From: Brachyspira intermedia PWS/A
Lineage (GTDB): Bacteria; Spirochaetota; Brachyspiria; Brachyspirales; Brachyspiraceae
Assembly: GCF_000223215.1 (NCBI RefSeq)
Contig: NC_017243.1
Coordinates: 2,852,001-2,916,000 of the forward strand
DNA: 64,000 bases
Reading direction: 5' to 3'
In this document: positions 18,974 to 29,742 of the stretch, one piece after another
Numbering within the stretch: the stretch's first letter is position 1
Layout: the number at the start of each line of letters is the position of its first letter
The notes under the pieces: model-generated
What the model saw: only the letters and a program-made list of their open reading frames with translations
What the model was told of the DNA's origin: nothing
Database searches by the model: none
Position numbers and translations under genes: made by a program

Positions 18974-19159
18974 TTACCAACTAGACTTAGTTACGCCCGG
19001 TATCAAACCTTTATTTGCTAAATCTCTAAAACATATTCTGCACATCTTGTACTGTCTTATATAAGCACGAGGTCTGCCGCATATTGGGCAACGATTATAC
19101 TGTCTTGTTTTATATTTTTGTTTTTTTGTAGCTTTAACTTTAAGTGCCAATCTAGCCAT
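18974..19159 (-). CDS. rpsN: 30S ribosomal protein S14, zinc-type
   Basis: 61-residue short form of S14 in the head of the small subunit. Zinc ligands are CPIC (Cys24, Cys27) and CRIC (Cys40, Cys43). Ends [18 protein letters not shown], the standard C-terminus. The start overlaps the rplE stop by one base. The short zinc form goes with the zinc forms of S4 and L36 in this block. Confidence 0.96.
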   Translation of the reverse strand: MARLALKVKATKKQKYKTRQYNRCPICGRPRAYIRQYKMCRICFRDLANKGLIPGVTKSSW

Positions 19160-19722
19160 TATTTATTCTCCTGACTTTTAGGTGCTGCACGGAATGGCAA
19201 ACCAACTCTTTCTAATAAAGTGCGTGCCATATCGTCATTATCTGCAGTAGTTACTATTGTTATATTTAAGCCTTTTACGGCATCTGTTTTATCAAAACTT
19301 ATTTCTGGGAATATAGTATGTTCTTTTATTCCTAAGTTGTAATTACCATTACCATCGAAACCTCTTCTAGGAATACCTTGGAAGTCTCTTACTCTTGGTA
19401 ATGCTATGAATATTAATCTCTCTAAGAAGTCATACATTCTTTCGCCTCTTAAAGTTACTCTGCAGCCTATAGGCATACCTTGTCTTAATTTGAAGTTAGC
19501 TATAGACTTTTTAGCTCTTGTTACAACAGCTCTCTGTCCTGCTATTTGGCTTAGTTCTTCTACAGCAGAATCAACATATTTTTTGTCTGTTACAGCCTGA
19601 GTTACTCCCATATTGATTATGATTTTTTCTATTTTAGGGATAGCCATAGTAGAGCTTAAATTCATATCTTTTAGAAGAGACTGTTTAATCTCGTTTTCAT
19701 ACCTATCTTTCAATACTGACAT
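19159..19722 (-). CDS. rplE: 50S ribosomal protein L5
   Basis: Binds 5S rRNA and touches the P-site tRNA, 187 residues. Signatures: [35 protein letters not shown] and [19 protein letters not shown]. Length is normal. Seventeen bases after rplX and overlapping rpsN by one base. Confidence 0.96.
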   Translation of the reverse strand: MSVLKDRYENEIKQSLLKDMNLSSTMAIPKIEKIIINMGVTQAVTDKKYVDSAVEELSQIAGQRAVVTRAKKSIANFKLRQGMPIGCRVTLRGERMYDFLERLIFIALPRVRDFQGIPRRGFDGNGNYNLGIKEHTIFPEISFDKTDAVKGLNITIVTTADNDDMARTLLERVGLPFRAAPKSQENK

Positions 19723-19739
19723 AATTTATTTTCTCCTAC

Positions 19740-20081
19740 TTACTTATCAAGAACTTCGCCTGATTTTTTGGCATATCTTTTTAGTTTACCGTCTACTTCT
19801 TTTCTTCCAACTCTAGTAGCTTTTCCTGCTTTGTTTACTACCATTACATTGGATATATGTATTGAAGCTTCTTTCTCAACTATTCCGCCTTTTTGATTCT
19901 CTTGGCTTTTAGGCATAGTTTTTTTAACCATATTGATGTTTTTTACTAAAACTCTGCCTCTTGTTCTATCTACAGACAATACCTCTCCGCGTTCTCCGCT
20001 TTGCTCTCCAGCTATTACCTCAACAGTATCGCCTTTTTTTACTTTGTATTTTGTCTTACTTAAATCTTGTTTCTTTATCAT
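19740..20081 (-). CDS. rplX: 50S ribosomal protein L24
   Basis: Assembly-initiating large-subunit protein with a KOW motif, 113 residues. Signatures: YKVKKGDTVEVIAGEQSGERGEV and VKKTMPKSQENQKGGIVEKEASI, in part KGGIVEKEASIHISNVM. Starts two bases after rplN ends and stands 17 before rplE. Confidence 0.95.
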   Translation of the reverse strand: MIKKQDLSKTKYKVKKGDTVEVIAGEQSGERGEVLSVDRTRGRVLVKNINMVKKTMPKSQENQKGGIVEKEASIHISNVMVVNKAGKATRVGRKEVDGKLKRYAKKSGEVLDK

Positions 20082-20083
20082 AA

Positions 20084-20452
20084 TTATATTACCTCTGGTG
20101 CAAGTGATACTATCTTCATAAAGCCTCTGTCTCTAAGTTCACGAGCTACAGGTCCGAATATACGTTTACCGCGTGGCTCTCTTTTATCATCTACTATAAC
20201 AGCAGCATTCTCGTCGAAACGAATATATGAACCGTCAGGACGTCTAACTTCTTTTTTTACTCTTACTATTACAGCTTTTACTACTTTACCTTTTTCTATA
20301 GAGCAAGTAGGTATTATATCTGTTACAGAACAGATAATTACATCACCTAAAGTAGCATATCTGCGTCTGCTTCCGCCTAATACCTTAATACATTTTAACT
20401 TTTTAACGCCTGTATTATCAGCTACATTAAGAGTGCTTGGTACTTGTATCAT
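20084..20452 (-). CDS. rplN: 50S ribosomal protein L14
   Basis: Large-subunit interface protein, 122 residues, the invariant length. Start [19 protein letters not shown]; signatures [11 protein letters not shown] and [24 protein letters not shown] at the C-terminus, in short [15 protein letters not shown]. Five bases after rpsQ, two before rplX. Confidence 0.97.
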   Translation of the reverse strand: MIQVPSTLNVADNTGVKKLKCIKVLGGSRRRYATLGDVIICSVTDIIPTCSIEKGKVVKAVIVRVKKEVRRPDGSYIRFDENAAVIVDDKREPRGKRIFGPVARELRDRGFMKIVSLAPEVI

Positions 20453-20457
20453 AGTTC

Positions 20458-20820
20458 TTACTCTCCTTCAACCTGTGAAGAAACTGCTGCTTCTGGAGCA
20501 TGTTTTTCACGTTTTAAAACATTCTCTACATCGCTGTCTATAGAATCTTTTTCTATACGCTCTGCTTTTTTGATTATTTTTGTTAATCTGAATTTTTTAT
20601 CTTTACTAAGAGGTCTGCACTCTATCACTCTTACTAAATCACCTTCATGACATTCATTTTTTTCATCATGAGCTTTATATCTTTTATTTTTACTAATAGT
20701 TTTACCATAAAGCGGGTGTTTCTGCTTGCTTTCTACTTTAACAACTATAGTTTTATCCATTTTATCAGAAACTACAATTCCCTCAAGTACTCTTTTATAT
20801 TTTTTTGCTTTGCTTTCCAC
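20458..20820 (-). CDS. rpsQ: 30S ribosomal protein S17 with long C-terminal tail
   Basis: Primary 16S rRNA-binding OB-fold protein. The core (about residues 8-85) has [38 protein letters not shown] and [20 protein letters not shown]. The protein is 120 residues against a usual 80-90; the extra 35 form an acidic/basic C-terminal tail ([17 protein letters not shown] and beyond) of unknown role. Twelve bases after rpmC. Confidence 0.94.
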   Translation of the reverse strand: MESKAKKYKRVLEGIVVSDKMDKTIVVKVESKQKHPLYGKTISKNKRYKAHDEKNECHEGDLVRVIECRPLSKDKKFRLTKIIKKAERIEKDSIDSDVENVLKREKHAPEAAVSSQVEGE

Positions 20821-20832
20821 ACTAATACCTCA

Positions 20833-21039
20833 CTATTTTTTTATGCCAAGTTCATGCTGACGAATAAATGTCTTAACTCTAGCTATATCTTTACGAGCTT
20901 TCTTTAATTGATGAGTTTGTCTAGCATCACCAACTACTTTTTCAAATCTATGCTCTTGATATTCTTTTTCTAATTTTAGAAGTTCACCTTTAAGCTCTTC
21001 TAAACCTAATGACTTATAATCTTTAGTGTTCTTAGCCAT
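20833..21039 (-). CDS. rpmC: 50S ribosomal protein L29
   Basis: Helical-hairpin protein at the exit tunnel where SRP and trigger factor dock, 68 residues. Signatures: YKSLGLEELKGELLKLEKEY and the end IARVKTFIRQHELGIKK. Start overlaps the rplP stop by one base. Confidence 0.94.
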   Translation of the reverse strand: MAKNTKDYKSLGLEELKGELLKLEKEYQEHRFEKVVGDARQTHQLKKARKDIARVKTFIRQHELGIKK

Positions 21040-21452
21040 TATATAGCCTCCCTCTTAATGAACTTAGTTTTGATAGGGAGCTTGAAACCAGCTAGTCTGA
21101 AAGCTGATTGAGCTAATTCTTCTGGAACACCTGCTATTTCAAATATTACTTTTCCAGGCTTAACTACAGCTACCCAATATTCAACGTTACCTTTACCTTT
21201 ACCCATTCTAGTTTCAGCAGGTTTTTTAGTATAAGGCTTATCAGGAAATACTTTTATCCACATTTTACCTACACGCTTAACATGTCTTGATATAGCAATA
21301 CGTGCAGCCTCAATTTGTCTATCTGTAAGCCATACAGGCTCTAATGCCATAAGACCATAATCTCCGAAAGTCAAATTACTTCCTCTCTTAGATTTGCCTT
21401 TCATTCTGCCTCTATGATGTTTACGATATTTCATTCTTGATGGTTGTAACAT
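21039..21452 (-). CDS. rplP: 50S ribosomal protein L16
   Basis: Large-subunit protein beside the A-site tRNA, 137 residues. Start [19 protein letters not shown]; signatures [23 protein letters not shown] and [19 protein letters not shown], in part [12 protein letters not shown]. It overlaps rpsC and rpmC by one base on each side. Confidence 0.97.
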   Translation of the reverse strand: MLQPSRMKYRKHHRGRMKGKSKRGSNLTFGDYGLMALEPVWLTDRQIEAARIAISRHVKRVGKMWIKVFPDKPYTKKPAETRMGKGKGNVEYWVAVVKPGKVIFEIAGVPEELAQSAFRLAGFKLPIKTKFIKREAI

Positions 21453-22189
21453 TATCTATCTCCTTTGGCACTGATAACTTTACCTGCATCATCTTGTTTA
21501 TGTTCTTTCTTATCAAGAATTTCACCCTTATAGATCCACACTTTTATTCCGATAATACCGAATGTAGTAAGTGCTTCTGCAGTGCCATAATCTATATTAG
21601 CTCTCAATGTATGTAATGGTACTGAACCATTTTTGTATTGTTCTGTTCTAGCAATATCAGCACCTGCTAAACGACCAGAACACATAACTTTTATACCTTT
21701 AGCACCTTTCTTCATAGCCTGAGTTATAACACTTTTCATAGCTCTTCTGAAAGCAACACGCATTTCTAATTGACGAGCTACGCTTTGTGCTGCTAAATTA
21801 GCATCTAACTCTGCATCTCTTATTTCTGTAATAGAGAAATGAACTGGTTTTTTAACCATTTTCTGAACAGTTGTTTTTACAGTTTCAACTCTCTGTCCTT
21901 TAGGACCTATTACAACTCCTGCTCTTGCAGTAGAGATGAAAATATTGATTCTATCTGGGAAACGTACTATTTGTATATCAGATATAGCAGGGTCAAAAGA
22001 CTCTTTTTTTCCGCCGATTTTCTTTTGTTCTTCTTTTAATGTTTTATAATAATAATTCATTATATAACGTCTGATAGATAAATCTTCATGCAAACTGTCT
22101 GCATAAGTTCTGCTATCTTCAAACCATTTACTAGACCAAGTTTTGTTAATTCCGAGTCTTAAGCCTATTGGACTAACCTTTTGACCCAT
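21452..22189 (-). CDS. rpsC: 30S ribosomal protein S3
   Basis: Head protein at the mRNA entry channel, 245 residues. Start [20 protein letters not shown]; the KH domain has [14 protein letters not shown] and the C-terminal domain has [19 protein letters not shown] and [20 protein letters not shown], in part [17 protein letters not shown] 15-residue Lys-rich insertion ([15 protein letters not shown]) lies at about 47-62. Three bases after rplV. Confidence 0.96.
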   Translation of the reverse strand: MGQKVSPIGLRLGINKTWSSKWFEDSRTYADSLHEDLSIRRYIMNYYYKTLKEEQKKIGGKKESFDPAISDIQIVRFPDRINIFISTARAGVVIGPKGQRVETVKTTVQKMVKKPVHFSITEIRDAELDANLAAQSVARQLEMRVAFRRAMKSVITQAMKKGAKGIKVMCSGRLAGADIARTEQYKNGSVPLHTLRANIDYGTAEALTTFGIIGIKVWIYKGEILDKKEHKQDDAGKVISAKGDR

Positions 22190-22192
22190 AGT

Positions 22193-22600
22193 TTATACCT
22201 CCGCTGCTTTAGGTGCTTCTTCTGTTTTAGCACTCTTAGCTTTTAATTTTTTCTTTTCAGGTTTTTTATCATCACTTAAAATTATAGTAATATGTGAAAG
22301 TCTTTTTAATATTGGATCAGCACTACCTCTGCTTGCTGCACGTATTCTTTTAAGAGTAGGTGCTTTATCAACATAAGCAGTTTTTACCCATAATGTATCT
22401 GGATTGATATTTCTTGATTGGAATATAGCATTAGCTATTCCGCTCTTAATAGCCTTTCTTAGAACTACTGATGACATCTGAGGCATTGTTGCTAGATTAG
22501 ATATAGCATGGTTAACATACTCACCTTTAACAAAAGGAAGTAGTCTTGCTACTTTTCTGCGACCAATGCGTAAATAACGTACCTTTACTTTATAATCCAT
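22193..22600 (-). CDS. rplV: 50S ribosomal protein L22
   Basis: Lines the peptide exit tunnel, 135 residues. Signatures: YLRIGRRKVARLLPFVKGEY and the C-terminal hairpin region LKRIRAASRGSADPILKRLSHI, in part RAASRGSADPI. A Lys/Ala/Glu tail of about 25 residues follows the normal end. Eleven bases after rpsS. Confidence 0.94.
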   Translation of the reverse strand: MDYKVKVRYLRIGRRKVARLLPFVKGEYVNHAISNLATMPQMSSVVLRKAIKSGIANAIFQSRNINPDTLWVKTAYVDKAPTLKRIRAASRGSADPILKRLSHITIILSDDKKPEKKKLKAKSAKTEEAPKAAEV

Positions 22601-22611
22601 AGTCTAAATCC

Positions 22612-22881
22612 TTATTTCTTACCTACTTTAGCGGCACCGGCATGAGATATAAATTTTCTTGTTGGTGCAAATTCGCCTAATTTATGACCTATCATATTTT
22701 CTTGTATATAAACTGCTACAAATGTTTTTCCGTTATGAACATTTATAGTAAAACCTATCATTTCTGGAATAATTGTTGAAGCACGGCTATAAGTTTTTAT
22801 TTGATGCTTATTATCTCCAGCTTGTATCTTCTTAAAAAGATTCTTATCTACAAAAGGTCCTTTTTTAATAGAGCGAGACAT
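22612..22881 (-). CDS. rpsS: 30S ribosomal protein S19
   Basis: Head protein of the small subunit forming bridge B1a, 89 residues. Start [19 protein letters not shown]; signatures [20 protein letters not shown] and [15 protein letters not shown]. Overlaps the rplB stop by one base. Confidence 0.97.
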   Translation of the reverse strand: MSRSIKKGPFVDKNLFKKIQAGDNKHQIKTYSRASTIIPEMIGFTINVHNGKTFVAVYIQENMIGHKLGEFAPTRKFISHAGAAKVGKK

Positions 22882-23717
22882 TATTTCTTACCCCCTCTTC
22901 TCTTGATTATTAATCTGTCAGAATACTTGTGTTTCTTTCTAGTCTTGTATCCCTTAGTAGGTACACCTGTAGGTGAAACCGGATGTGGGTTACCTTGTCC
23001 GCTTTTACCTTCACCACCGCCGTGTGGGTGATCTACTGGGTTCATTACAACACCTCTTACTTTAGGTCTTCTACCTTTATGTCTAGTAGTTCCAGCTTTA
23101 CCGTCTGTAGTATTGAAATGATCTAAATTTCCAATCTGACCTATAGTAGCATAACAATTTTCTAGTATTCTTCTTTCTTCGCCTGAACGAAGTCTTATTA
23201 CACAATAACCGCCTGATTTAGCTGTTATTTGAGCACCACCTCCTGCTGCTCTAACAAGCTGACCGCCTTTTCCAGGAGTTATTTCAATGTTATGTATTAT
23301 AGTACCTAATGGAATTTTTTTCAATGGTAAACTGCATCCAATTTTAACTTTTGCATTTTCACCGCTTACTACTCTATCGCCTACATTAAGTCCCAATGGC
23401 CATATTATGTATCTTTTCTCGCCATCTGTGTAGTGTAGTAAAGCTATACGAGCTGTTCTGTTAGGATCATACTCTATAGAAACTACTTTAGCTTCTACAT
23501 CATGTTTATCTCTTCTAAAATCTACAAATCTAAATAGTTTTTTATGTCCGCCTCCGCGACGACGCATAGTTATACGACCATTTGAACCGCGTCCGCTTAT
23601 ACGTTTTTTTCCGCATACTAATGATTTACAAGGCTCATTTGTTGTAATATCCGAAAAATCTACTACTGTACGATAACGCAAACTTGGTGTTGTCGGTTTA
23701 AATTTCTTAATAGCCAT
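22881..23717 (-). CDS. rplB: 50S ribosomal protein L2
   Basis: Required for subunit association and peptidyl transfer, 278 residues. Start [17 protein letters not shown]; signatures [19 protein letters not shown] and the C-terminal [18 protein letters not shown] with the conserved His. Length normal. Twelve bases after rplW. Confidence 0.97.
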   Translation of the reverse strand: MAIKKFKPTTPSLRYRTVVDFSDITTNEPCKSLVCGKKRISGRGSNGRITMRRRGGGHKKLFRFVDFRRDKHDVEAKVVSIEYDPNRTARIALLHYTDGEKRYIIWPLGLNVGDRVVSGENAKVKIGCSLPLKKIPLGTIIHNIEITPGKGGQLVRAAGGGAQITAKSGGYCVIRLRSGEERRILENCYATIGQIGNLDHFNTTDGKAGTTRHKGRRPKVRGVVMNPVDHPHGGGEGKSGQGNPHPVSPTGVPTKGYKTRKKHKYSDRLIIKRRGGKK

Positions 23718-23729
23718 CGGTATCCCTCA

Positions 23730-24029
23730 TTATTTTACTATATCTATTGATTCTTTGCCGTCAAGAACTATTATCGCTTTTTTATAGCTGCGTGTATATC
23801 CGCGTCTGCTCATTCTGCGATTTTTCTTCTTAGGCTTAACATTTATTATCTTACAATCTAGCGGATGTACATTAAATATTTTCTCAACCGCTTTCTTTAA
23901 TTCTGTCTTATTAGCGTCCTGTCTTACTTTAAATACATAATAACGCTTCTCTGTTCCTCTAGGCTCAGTTCTAAGCATATTACTTTTTTCTGTAAGTATA
24001 GGCTCAATTAAAAGTGAATACATGCTCAT
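23730..24029 (-). CDS. rplW: 50S ribosomal protein L23
   Basis: Exit-tunnel rim protein, the trigger factor docking site, 99 residues. Signatures: EPILTEKSNMLR and YVFKVRQDANKTELKKAVEKIF, then VHPLDCKIINVKPKKKNRRM. Five bases after rplD and twelve before rplB, as in the S10 operon elsewhere. Confidence 0.95.
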   Translation of the reverse strand: MSMYSLLIEPILTEKSNMLRTEPRGTEKRYYVFKVRQDANKTELKKAVEKIFNVHPLDCKIINVKPKKKNRRMSRRGYTRSYKKAIIVLDGKESIDIVK

Positions 24030-24034
24030 ATTTT

Positions 24035-24682
24035 TTAACCCTTAATTCTAGCATTTAATTTAGATAAAGCTGTTTTAGTAAAATATACCTCATCAGCATA
24101 AAATAAAGGATGTATAGACATACTGTCTGCATTTACAAGCTTTAAATCTTTGATGTTTCTTAAAGATAATAATAATTTATTATAATTATCTCCTAAAGAT
24201 TCATCTTTACCTACTACAAATGCCACCTTTCTTGTATTTGGTTCTTTAACCTTACTTATAAAACTAGCCATTCTTTTTGTTTTTGGAGCGTCAAAAGTAA
24301 AATCCTCAAAAACTTTAAGAACATTGCTTCCATATTTTAAAGATAAAACAGACAATAGAGCCTTACGTTTCATTTTCTTTGGCAATCTGTAGCTATAATC
24401 TCTAGGCTTTGGAGTATGTGTTTTACCACCGCCTACCCAAATTGGGGATCTAGTAGAACCTGCTCTAGCTCTTCCTGTGCCTTTTTGTCTCCAAGGCTTT
24501 TTACCGCCTCCTGAAACTTCTGCTCTTGTTTTTGTAGAGTGAGTTCCCTGACGTCTGTTAGCTAATTCATTTTTGATTGCTTCGTAAAGTAGATTATTGT
24601 TAACTTCTGATTTAAATATCTCGTCAACAATCTCTAAATTGCCTACGCTATCTCCATTTTCATTTAGTATTACTACTTCCAT
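24035..24682 (-). CDS. rplD: 50S ribosomal protein L4
   Basis: Large-subunit protein whose extended loop reaches the exit tunnel, 215 residues. Signatures: ANRRQGTHSTKTRAEVSGGG, KPWRQKGTGRARAGSTRSP and the LRNIKDLKLVNADSM region. In E. coli L4 represses the S10 operon; whether it does here is unknown. Twenty-eight bases after rplC. Confidence 0.96.
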   Translation of the reverse strand: MEVVILNENGDSVGNLEIVDEIFKSEVNNNLLYEAIKNELANRRQGTHSTKTRAEVSGGGKKPWRQKGTGRARAGSTRSPIWVGGGKTHTPKPRDYSYRLPKKMKRKALLSVLSLKYGSNVLKVFEDFTFDAPKTKRMASFISKVKEPNTRKVAFVVGKDESLGDNYNKLLLSLRNIKDLKLVNADSMSIHPLFYADEVYFTKTALSKLNARIKG

Positions 24683-24710
24683 TTTATCATCCTGTTATTA
24701 TTTCACTCTA

Positions 24711-25364
24711 TTAATTCATTGAGTTTTTCTTCTTGTTACGTTTCTTTACTGCTGATGTTAATTTCACTATGCTATTTATAGCACCTGGTATAGCACCTTT
24801 TATCATAATCAAATTATCATCTGGTCTTATTTCAACTACTTTTAAGTTTTGTATAGTAGTCAAAGTATTACCCATATGTCCAGGCATACCTTTACCTTTC
24901 CATACTCTTGCAGGGTAGCTGTTACAACCTATAGAACCTGCTCTTCTTCTAAAGTTAGAACCATGGCTCATAGGACCGCCGTCATAATTATGTCTTTTCA
25001 TTACACCGGCAAAACCTCTACCTTTACTCAAAGAACTAACATCTATAAAATCGCCTGCTTGAAATATATCTGCTTTAAGCTCTTGACCTACTGTATAAGA
25101 GCTAGCATCGTCCATTCTGAACTCTTTTAAATATTTCTTAGGCTCTAAATTTGCTTTTTTAAACTGACCTATTTGAGGCTTTTTTAAATGCTTTTCTTTC
25201 ACGGCACCATAGCCTAATTGAATAGCACTGTAGCCATCTTTCTCATTATCTCTTATCTGCATAACTGTGCATGGTCCAGCCTCTACAACTGTTACTGCTA
25301 TAGCATTACCAGTCTCATCGAAAACTGTTGTCATACCCAATTTTTTGCCAATTATTCCTACCAT
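24711..25364 (-). CDS. rplC: 50S ribosomal protein L3
   Basis: Early-assembly large-subunit protein near the peptidyl-transferase centre, 217 residues. Start MVGIIGKKLGMTTVFDETG; signatures SKGRGFAGVMKRHNYDGGPMSHGS and GHMGNTLTTIQNLKVV, in part FAGVMKRHNYDGGP. 104 bases after rpsJ; nothing notable in that gap. Confidence 0.96.
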   Translation of the reverse strand: MVGIIGKKLGMTTVFDETGNAIAVTVVEAGPCTVMQIRDNEKDGYSAIQLGYGAVKEKHLKKPQIGQFKKANLEPKKYLKEFRMDDASSYTVGQELKADIFQAGDFIDVSSLSKGRGFAGVMKRHNYDGGPMSHGSNFRRRAGSIGCNSYPARVWKGKGMPGHMGNTLTTIQNLKVVEIRPDDNLIMIKGAIPGAINSIVKLTSAVKKRNKKKNSMN

Positions 25365-25468
25365 CGGCGAATCCTCTATAATGATTTTACTTACTACTTT
25401 TTAATGTTTCAAACTATTACAGATAAAACGTAGTAAAGCTTTATCTTTAATATTTTTTAATTAAACGC

Positions 25469-25774
25469 TTATTTAAGCTGAACATCAACCCCAGCTGGAA
25501 GCGCCAATTTTTTAAGAGACTCTGTTGTCTGAGGTGTTACATCAAAGATATCTATTAATCTTTTATATATACGCATCTCAAATTGTTCTCTTGACTTTAT
25601 GTTTACATGCGGACTTCTTATTACTGTTACCTTACGTATACTTGTAGGCAATGGTATAGGTCCTGATACTCTAGCACCTGTTTTCTTTACACTAGCTACT
25701 ATAGACTGAGCTGATTGATCAATAAGCTCAATATCAAAGGCTTTTAGTTTAACTCGTATTTTCTGTTCTTTCAT
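25469..25774 (-). CDS. rpsJ: 30S ribosomal protein S10
   Basis: Head protein of the small subunit, also the partner of NusB in antitermination, 101 residues. Signatures: [20 protein letters not shown] and [21 protein letters not shown], then [16 protein letters not shown]. It opens the S10 block, 80 bases after tuf with a hairpin between them. Confidence 0.97.
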   Translation of the reverse strand: MKEQKIRVKLKAFDIELIDQSAQSIVASVKKTGARVSGPIPLPTSIRKVTVIRSPHVNIKSREQFEMRIYKRLIDIFDVTPQTTESLKKLALPAGVDVQLK

Positions 25775-25806
25775 AGCTTGAATTACTCGCTTTCTCTTAA
25801 TTTATT

Positions 25807-25840
25807 AAAGGGTATATCTTTCAAAAAGGTATACCCTTTT
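25807..25840 (-). terminator. Hairpin between tuf and rpsJ
   Basis: Inverted repeat aaagggtata / tataccctttt (10 bp) with a loop of about 13 bases, 15 bases after the tuf stop. On the minus strand the stem ends in ccctttaataaa, without a clean T tract, so it may be a partial terminator or processing hairpin between the str and S10 parts. Confidence 0.5.
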
Positions 25841-25854
25841 ATTTTCGCTCTAAA

Positions 25855-27081
25855 TTATTCTAATATTTTTGTTACAACACCGTTACCTACTGTTTTACCA
25901 CCTTCACGTATAGCGAATCTTTGTTTTTCTTCCATAGCGATTGGAGTGATAAGCTCGATAGTTAAGTTAGCGTTGTCACCAGGCATAATCATTTGTGCAC
26001 CTTCTGCTAAGTTGATTACTCCTGTTACGTCTGTTGTTCTGAAGTACATTTGTGGTCTGTAACCGCTTACGAAACCGCTGTGTCTTCCGCCTTCTTCTTT
26101 TTTCAAGATATAAACTTCAGCTTCGAATTTTTTATGAGGTGTAATTGTACCTGGTTTAGCCAATACTTGTCCTCTTTCTACTGCTTTACGTTCAATACCT
26201 CTTAAAAGACATCCAACGTTATAACCAGCTATACCAACAACTTCTTTCTTGAACATTTCTACACCAGTACAAGTTGTTTTTTGAGTAGGTCTGATACCAA
26301 CGATTTCAACTTCATTACCTTTCTCAATTTTACCTCTTTCAATTCTTCCTGTAACAACTGTACCTCTTCCAGGAATTGAGTATACGTCTTCGATTGACAT
26401 TAAGAAGTCTTTATCTACTTCACGTACTGGATCTGGAATATATGTATCTAATGCATTTAATAAGTCTAATATACATTTACAATCTGGATCAGTTCTAGGA
26501 TCTTTTCCTGCTTCGATTGCTTGAATAGCTTTGATTGCAGAGCCTCTGATGATAGGAGTTTTAGAACCATCGAAACCATAGTGGTCTAATACGTCTATTA
26601 CTTCTGCCTCTACTATTTCAGCCATTTCTGGGTCATCTAATTTATCACATTTGTTTAAGAATACTACGATGTAGTTTACACCTACTTGTCTAGAAAGAAG
26701 TACGTGTTCTTTTGTTTGTGGCATTACACCGTCTTCTGCTGATACTACTAAGATAGCACCGTCCATCTGAGCAGCACCTGTAATCATGTTTTTAATGTAG
26801 TCAGCGTGACCTGGACAGTCTACGTGTGCGTAGTGTCTGTTGTCAGATTCGTATTCTACGTGTGATGTTGCGATTGTTAATATTTTTGTTGGGTCTCTTC
26901 TACCTTGACTTTCAGAAGCTTTTGCTACTGAGTCATAAGCAACTTTTTGTACTGTTGCTGGGAACATAGCAGATGATACTGCTGTTATTGCTGATGTTAA
27001 TGTTGTTTTACCATGGTCAACGTGTCCGATAGTACCAACGTTTACGTGTGTTTTATTACCTTCGTAAGTTCCTTTAGCCAT
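25855..27081 (-). CDS. tuf: Elongation factor Tu with unusual switch I
   Basis: GTPase that delivers aminoacyl-tRNA to the ribosome, 408 residues against ~394 in E. coli. G1 GHVDHGKT (19-26), G3 DCPGH (88-92) and G4 NKCD (about 143-146) are intact, and domains 2 and 3 look normal ([13 protein letters not shown], GMxDNA-type [11 protein letters not shown]). The switch I region differs: where other EF-Tus read RGITI, this one reads KILTI (66-70), preceded by about seven extra residues ([10 protein letters not shown]). The key Thr (69) and the following TSHVEYE are kept. Located after fusA (75-base gap), the normal str order. It is the only tuf in this window. Confidence 0.95.
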   Translation of the reverse strand: MAKGTYEGNKTHVNVGTIGHVDHGKTTLTSAITAVSSAMFPATVQKVAYDSVAKASESQGRRDPTKILTIATSHVEYESDNRHYAHVDCPGHADYIKNMITGAAQMDGAILVVSAEDGVMPQTKEHVLLSRQVGVNYIVVFLNKCDKLDDPEMAEIVEAEVIDVLDHYGFDGSKTPIIRGSAIKAIQAIEAGKDPRTDPDCKCILDLLNALDTYIPDPVREVDKDFLMSIEDVYSIPGRGTVVTGRIERGKIEKGNEVEIVGIRPTQKTTCTGVEMFKKEVVGIAGYNVGCLLRGIERKAVERGQVLAKPGTITPHKKFEAEVYILKKEEGGRHSGFVSGYRPQMYFRTTDVTGVINLAEGAQMIMPGDNANLTIELITPIAMEEKQRFAIREGGKTVGNGVVTKILE

Positions 27082-27156
27082 TTTAATCCTCCAATTATTT
27101 TATCCTTTAGGAAATTTATTTTTTATTTTAATACTAATATTTTATTAGTTACTTAC

Positions 27157-29238
27157 TTACTTATTATTACCCATTCTAGCACCGATTATCTCTTCTGCTA
27201 CGTTTTTAGGTACTTCCTCATAATGTGAGAACTGCATTGTGTAACTAGCTCTACCTTGAGATACGTTTCTTATACTTGTTGTATAACCGAACATCTCTGC
27301 AAGAGGTACTGTAGCATTAATAGATTTATAACCAGATTTATCTGTAAATCCGTGAACCTGCCCTCTTCTTGAAGCTAAGTCACCTATTATATCACCCATA
27401 TAATCTTCAGGAGTTACAACCTCTACTGTCATCATAGGCTCTAACAAATAAGGATCTGCTTTTTTACATCCGTCTTTGAATCCCATAGAAGCAGCGATTT
27501 TGAATGCCATTTCTGATGAGTCTACTGGGTGGAATGAACCGTCAAATGCTGATACTATAACATCAAGCATTGGATAGTTAGCAAGAACACCTGTATTCAT
27601 AGATTCTACACAACCTTTTTCTACAGCTGGTATATATTCTCTTGGTACTGCTCCTCCAACGATTTCATTGTTGAATTTGAATCCACCATTAGGTTCATTA
27701 GGTCCAATTCTTAGCCATACATCACCATACTGACCTTTACCACCTGACTGACGTACGAATTTACCTTGTACTTCAACTGTTTTCTTGATACCTTCTCTAT
27801 AAGATACTTGAGGACGTCCAACATTTGCCTCAACTTTGTATTCTCTTTTCATTCTATCACAGATAATCTCTAAGTGAAGCTCACCCATACCTGCGATGAT
27901 TGTTTGGCCTGTTTCTTCATCAAAGCTAACTCTGAATGTTGGGTCTTCTTCAGCAAGTCTTGATAAAGCAACTGACATTTTATCTCTGTCGCCTTTTGTT
28001 TTAGGCTCTATAGCAACGTTAATTACTGGTTCTGGGAAGTTGATTGATTCCAAGATGATAGGAGCATTTTCAGGACATAATGTATCACCTGTTGTTGTTT
28101 CTTTAAGTCCTACTGCTGCTGCTATATCACCAGCATATACTTGTTCAATTTCTTCTCTCTTGTTAGCATGCATCTGAAGTATTCTTCCGATACGCTCTCT
28201 TTTACCTTTTGTAGCATTAAGTACATAAGAACCAGATTCTAATATTCCAGAATAAACTCTTAAGAATGCTATTTTTCCAACGTGTGGGTCTGTCATTATT
28301 TTGAATGCTAATGCACTGAATTTCTCATCATCAGCTATTTTTCTTTTTATAACATTACCATCTAAATCAGTACCTTCTACTTCAGGTTTATCTATAGGAG
28401 ATGGTAAATAATCAACTATTCCATTGATTAATACTTGAATACCTTTGTTTTTGAATGCTGTACCGCAGAACATTGGGAAGAAGTCAGCTGTTAATGTAGC
28501 TGTTCTTATAAGTCTTTTTATAGTAGGAACATCTATTTCCTCACCTTCAAAGAACTTATTCATAGCATCATCATCATATTCAACGATTGCTTCTAATAAA
28601 GAATTTCTATATTCCTCTGCTTTTTCTTTTAATTCAGGTCTGATTTCTCTTTCTTCCATTTTCATGCCGTCTTCAGAAACCCAAATTATTTCTTTCATAT
28701 TTACTAAGTCAACAACACCCTCGAAATTACTTTCTGCACCTATAGGTATAACTACAGGGTGACTGTTAGCTTTTAATCTATCTCTAGTTTGATCTAAAAC
28801 AGCGTAGAAATTAGCACCTATCCTGTCCATTTTGTTAACAAAAATAGCTCTAGGAATTTTATAGTTACTTGCTTGTCTCCATACTGTTTCACTTTGAGGC
28901 TGAACACCACCTACTGAACAGAAAACACCTACTGCACTATCTAATACTCTTAAAGATCTTTCTACCTCAGCAGTGAAGTCAACGTGCCCTGGAGTGTCTA
29001 TCAAATTAATTCTATGACCATTCCAAAAACAAGTTGTTGCAGCAGAAGTTATTGTAATACCTCTTTCTCTTTCCTGTTCCATCCAGTCCATTTCAGCTGC
29101 ACCTTCATGAACCTCACCTAATCTATGTGTTTTACCTGTAAAGAACAATATACGCTCACTTAAAGTAGTCTTACCAGCATCGATGTGAGCCATAATACCA
29201 ATATTACGTGTGTTTTCTAACGAAATTTGACGTGCCAC
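27157..29238 (-). CDS. fusA: Elongation factor G
   Basis: Ribosomal translocase GTPase, 693 residues, full length. G1 AHIDAGKTT near residue 17, switch [15 protein letters not shown]3 DTPGHVDF, G4 NKMDR. Domains IV and V follow, with [14 protein letters not shown] and [18 protein letters not shown]. Unlike EF-Tu here, its RGITI motif is normal. Nineteen bases after rpsG. Confidence 0.97.
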   Translation of the reverse strand: MARQISLENTRNIGIMAHIDAGKTTLSERILFFTGKTHRLGEVHEGAAEMDWMEQERERGITITSAATTCFWNGHRINLIDTPGHVDFTAEVERSLRVLDSAVGVFCSVGGVQPQSETVWRQASNYKIPRAIFVNKMDRIGANFYAVLDQTRDRLKANSHPVVIPIGAESNFEGVVDLVNMKEIIWVSEDGMKMEEREIRPELKEKAEEYRNSLLEAIVEYDDDAMNKFFEGEEIDVPTIKRLIRTATLTADFFPMFCGTAFKNKGIQVLINGIVDYLPSPIDKPEVEGTDLDGNVIKRKIADDEKFSALAFKIMTDPHVGKIAFLRVYSGILESGSYVLNATKGKRERIGRILQMHANKREEIEQVYAGDIAAAVGLKETTTGDTLCPENAPIILESINFPEPVINVAIEPKTKGDRDKMSVALSRLAEEDPTFRVSFDEETGQTIIAGMGELHLEIICDRMKREYKVEANVGRPQVSYREGIKKTVEVQGKFVRQSGGKGQYGDVWLRIGPNEPNGGFKFNNEIVGGAVPREYIPAVEKGCVESMNTGVLANYPMLDVIVSAFDGSFHPVDSSEMAFKIAASMGFKDGCKKADPYLLEPMMTVEVVTPEDYMGDIIGDLASRRGQVHGFTDKSGYKSINATVPLAEMFGYTTSIRNVSQGRASYTMQFSHYEEVPKNVAEEIIGARMGNNK

Positions 29239-29257
29239 TTAAATATTCTCCTTAAAA

Positions 29258-29728
29258 TTACCACCTGAAGTGTGCGAACGCTTTGTTACCTTCAGCCATT
29301 CTATGAACTGTATCTCTCTTAGCTACTGCCTGACCTTTACCATCTATAGCGTCTACTATCTCATTTGATAAACGTTCTATCATACTTCTTCCGCCTCTTT
29401 TTCTAGAAGCATCTATAAGCCATGTGAATGCCAAAGAATTTTGTCTGTCTGGTCTTACATCAACAGGAACCTGATATGTAGAACCACCAACTCTTCTTGA
29501 TTTTACTTCTACACGAGGCTTAATATTTTCTATAGCTTCATTAAAAGCCTCTAAACCATCTTTACCTGTTTTTTCTTTAACCAAATCCATAGCTTTATAA
29601 AATATATTTTCAGCTTTACTTTTTTTACCGTCATACATTAGCTTATTTATAAATTTACTAATAACAACGCTTCCATAAACTGGATCAGCATCTATTTTTC
29701 TAGTTTGTGCTCTTCTTCTTCTAGCCAT
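29258..29728 (-). CDS. rpsG: 30S ribosomal protein S7
   Basis: Primary binder of the 16S 3' domain, at the tRNA exit site, 156 residues, the normal length. Signatures: [40 protein letters not shown] in part [11 protein letters not shown], and the C-terminal [20 protein letters not shown] in part [12 protein letters not shown]. Fourteen bases after rpsL. Confidence 0.97.
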   Translation of the reverse strand: MARRRRAQTRKIDADPVYGSVVISKFINKLMYDGKKSKAENIFYKAMDLVKEKTGKDGLEAFNEAIENIKPRVEVKSRRVGGSTYQVPVDVRPDRQNSLAFTWLIDASRKRGGRSMIERLSNEIVDAIDGKGQAVAKRDTVHRMAEGNKAFAHFRW

Positions 29729-29742
29729 ATTACTTTACTCCA

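Noticed and set aside
20067-20543. A 158-codon open frame on the plus strand over rplN/rpsQ
   Set aside because: It lies wholly opposite certain ribosomal genes with conserved sequences; long antisense frames arise easily in this codon usage.
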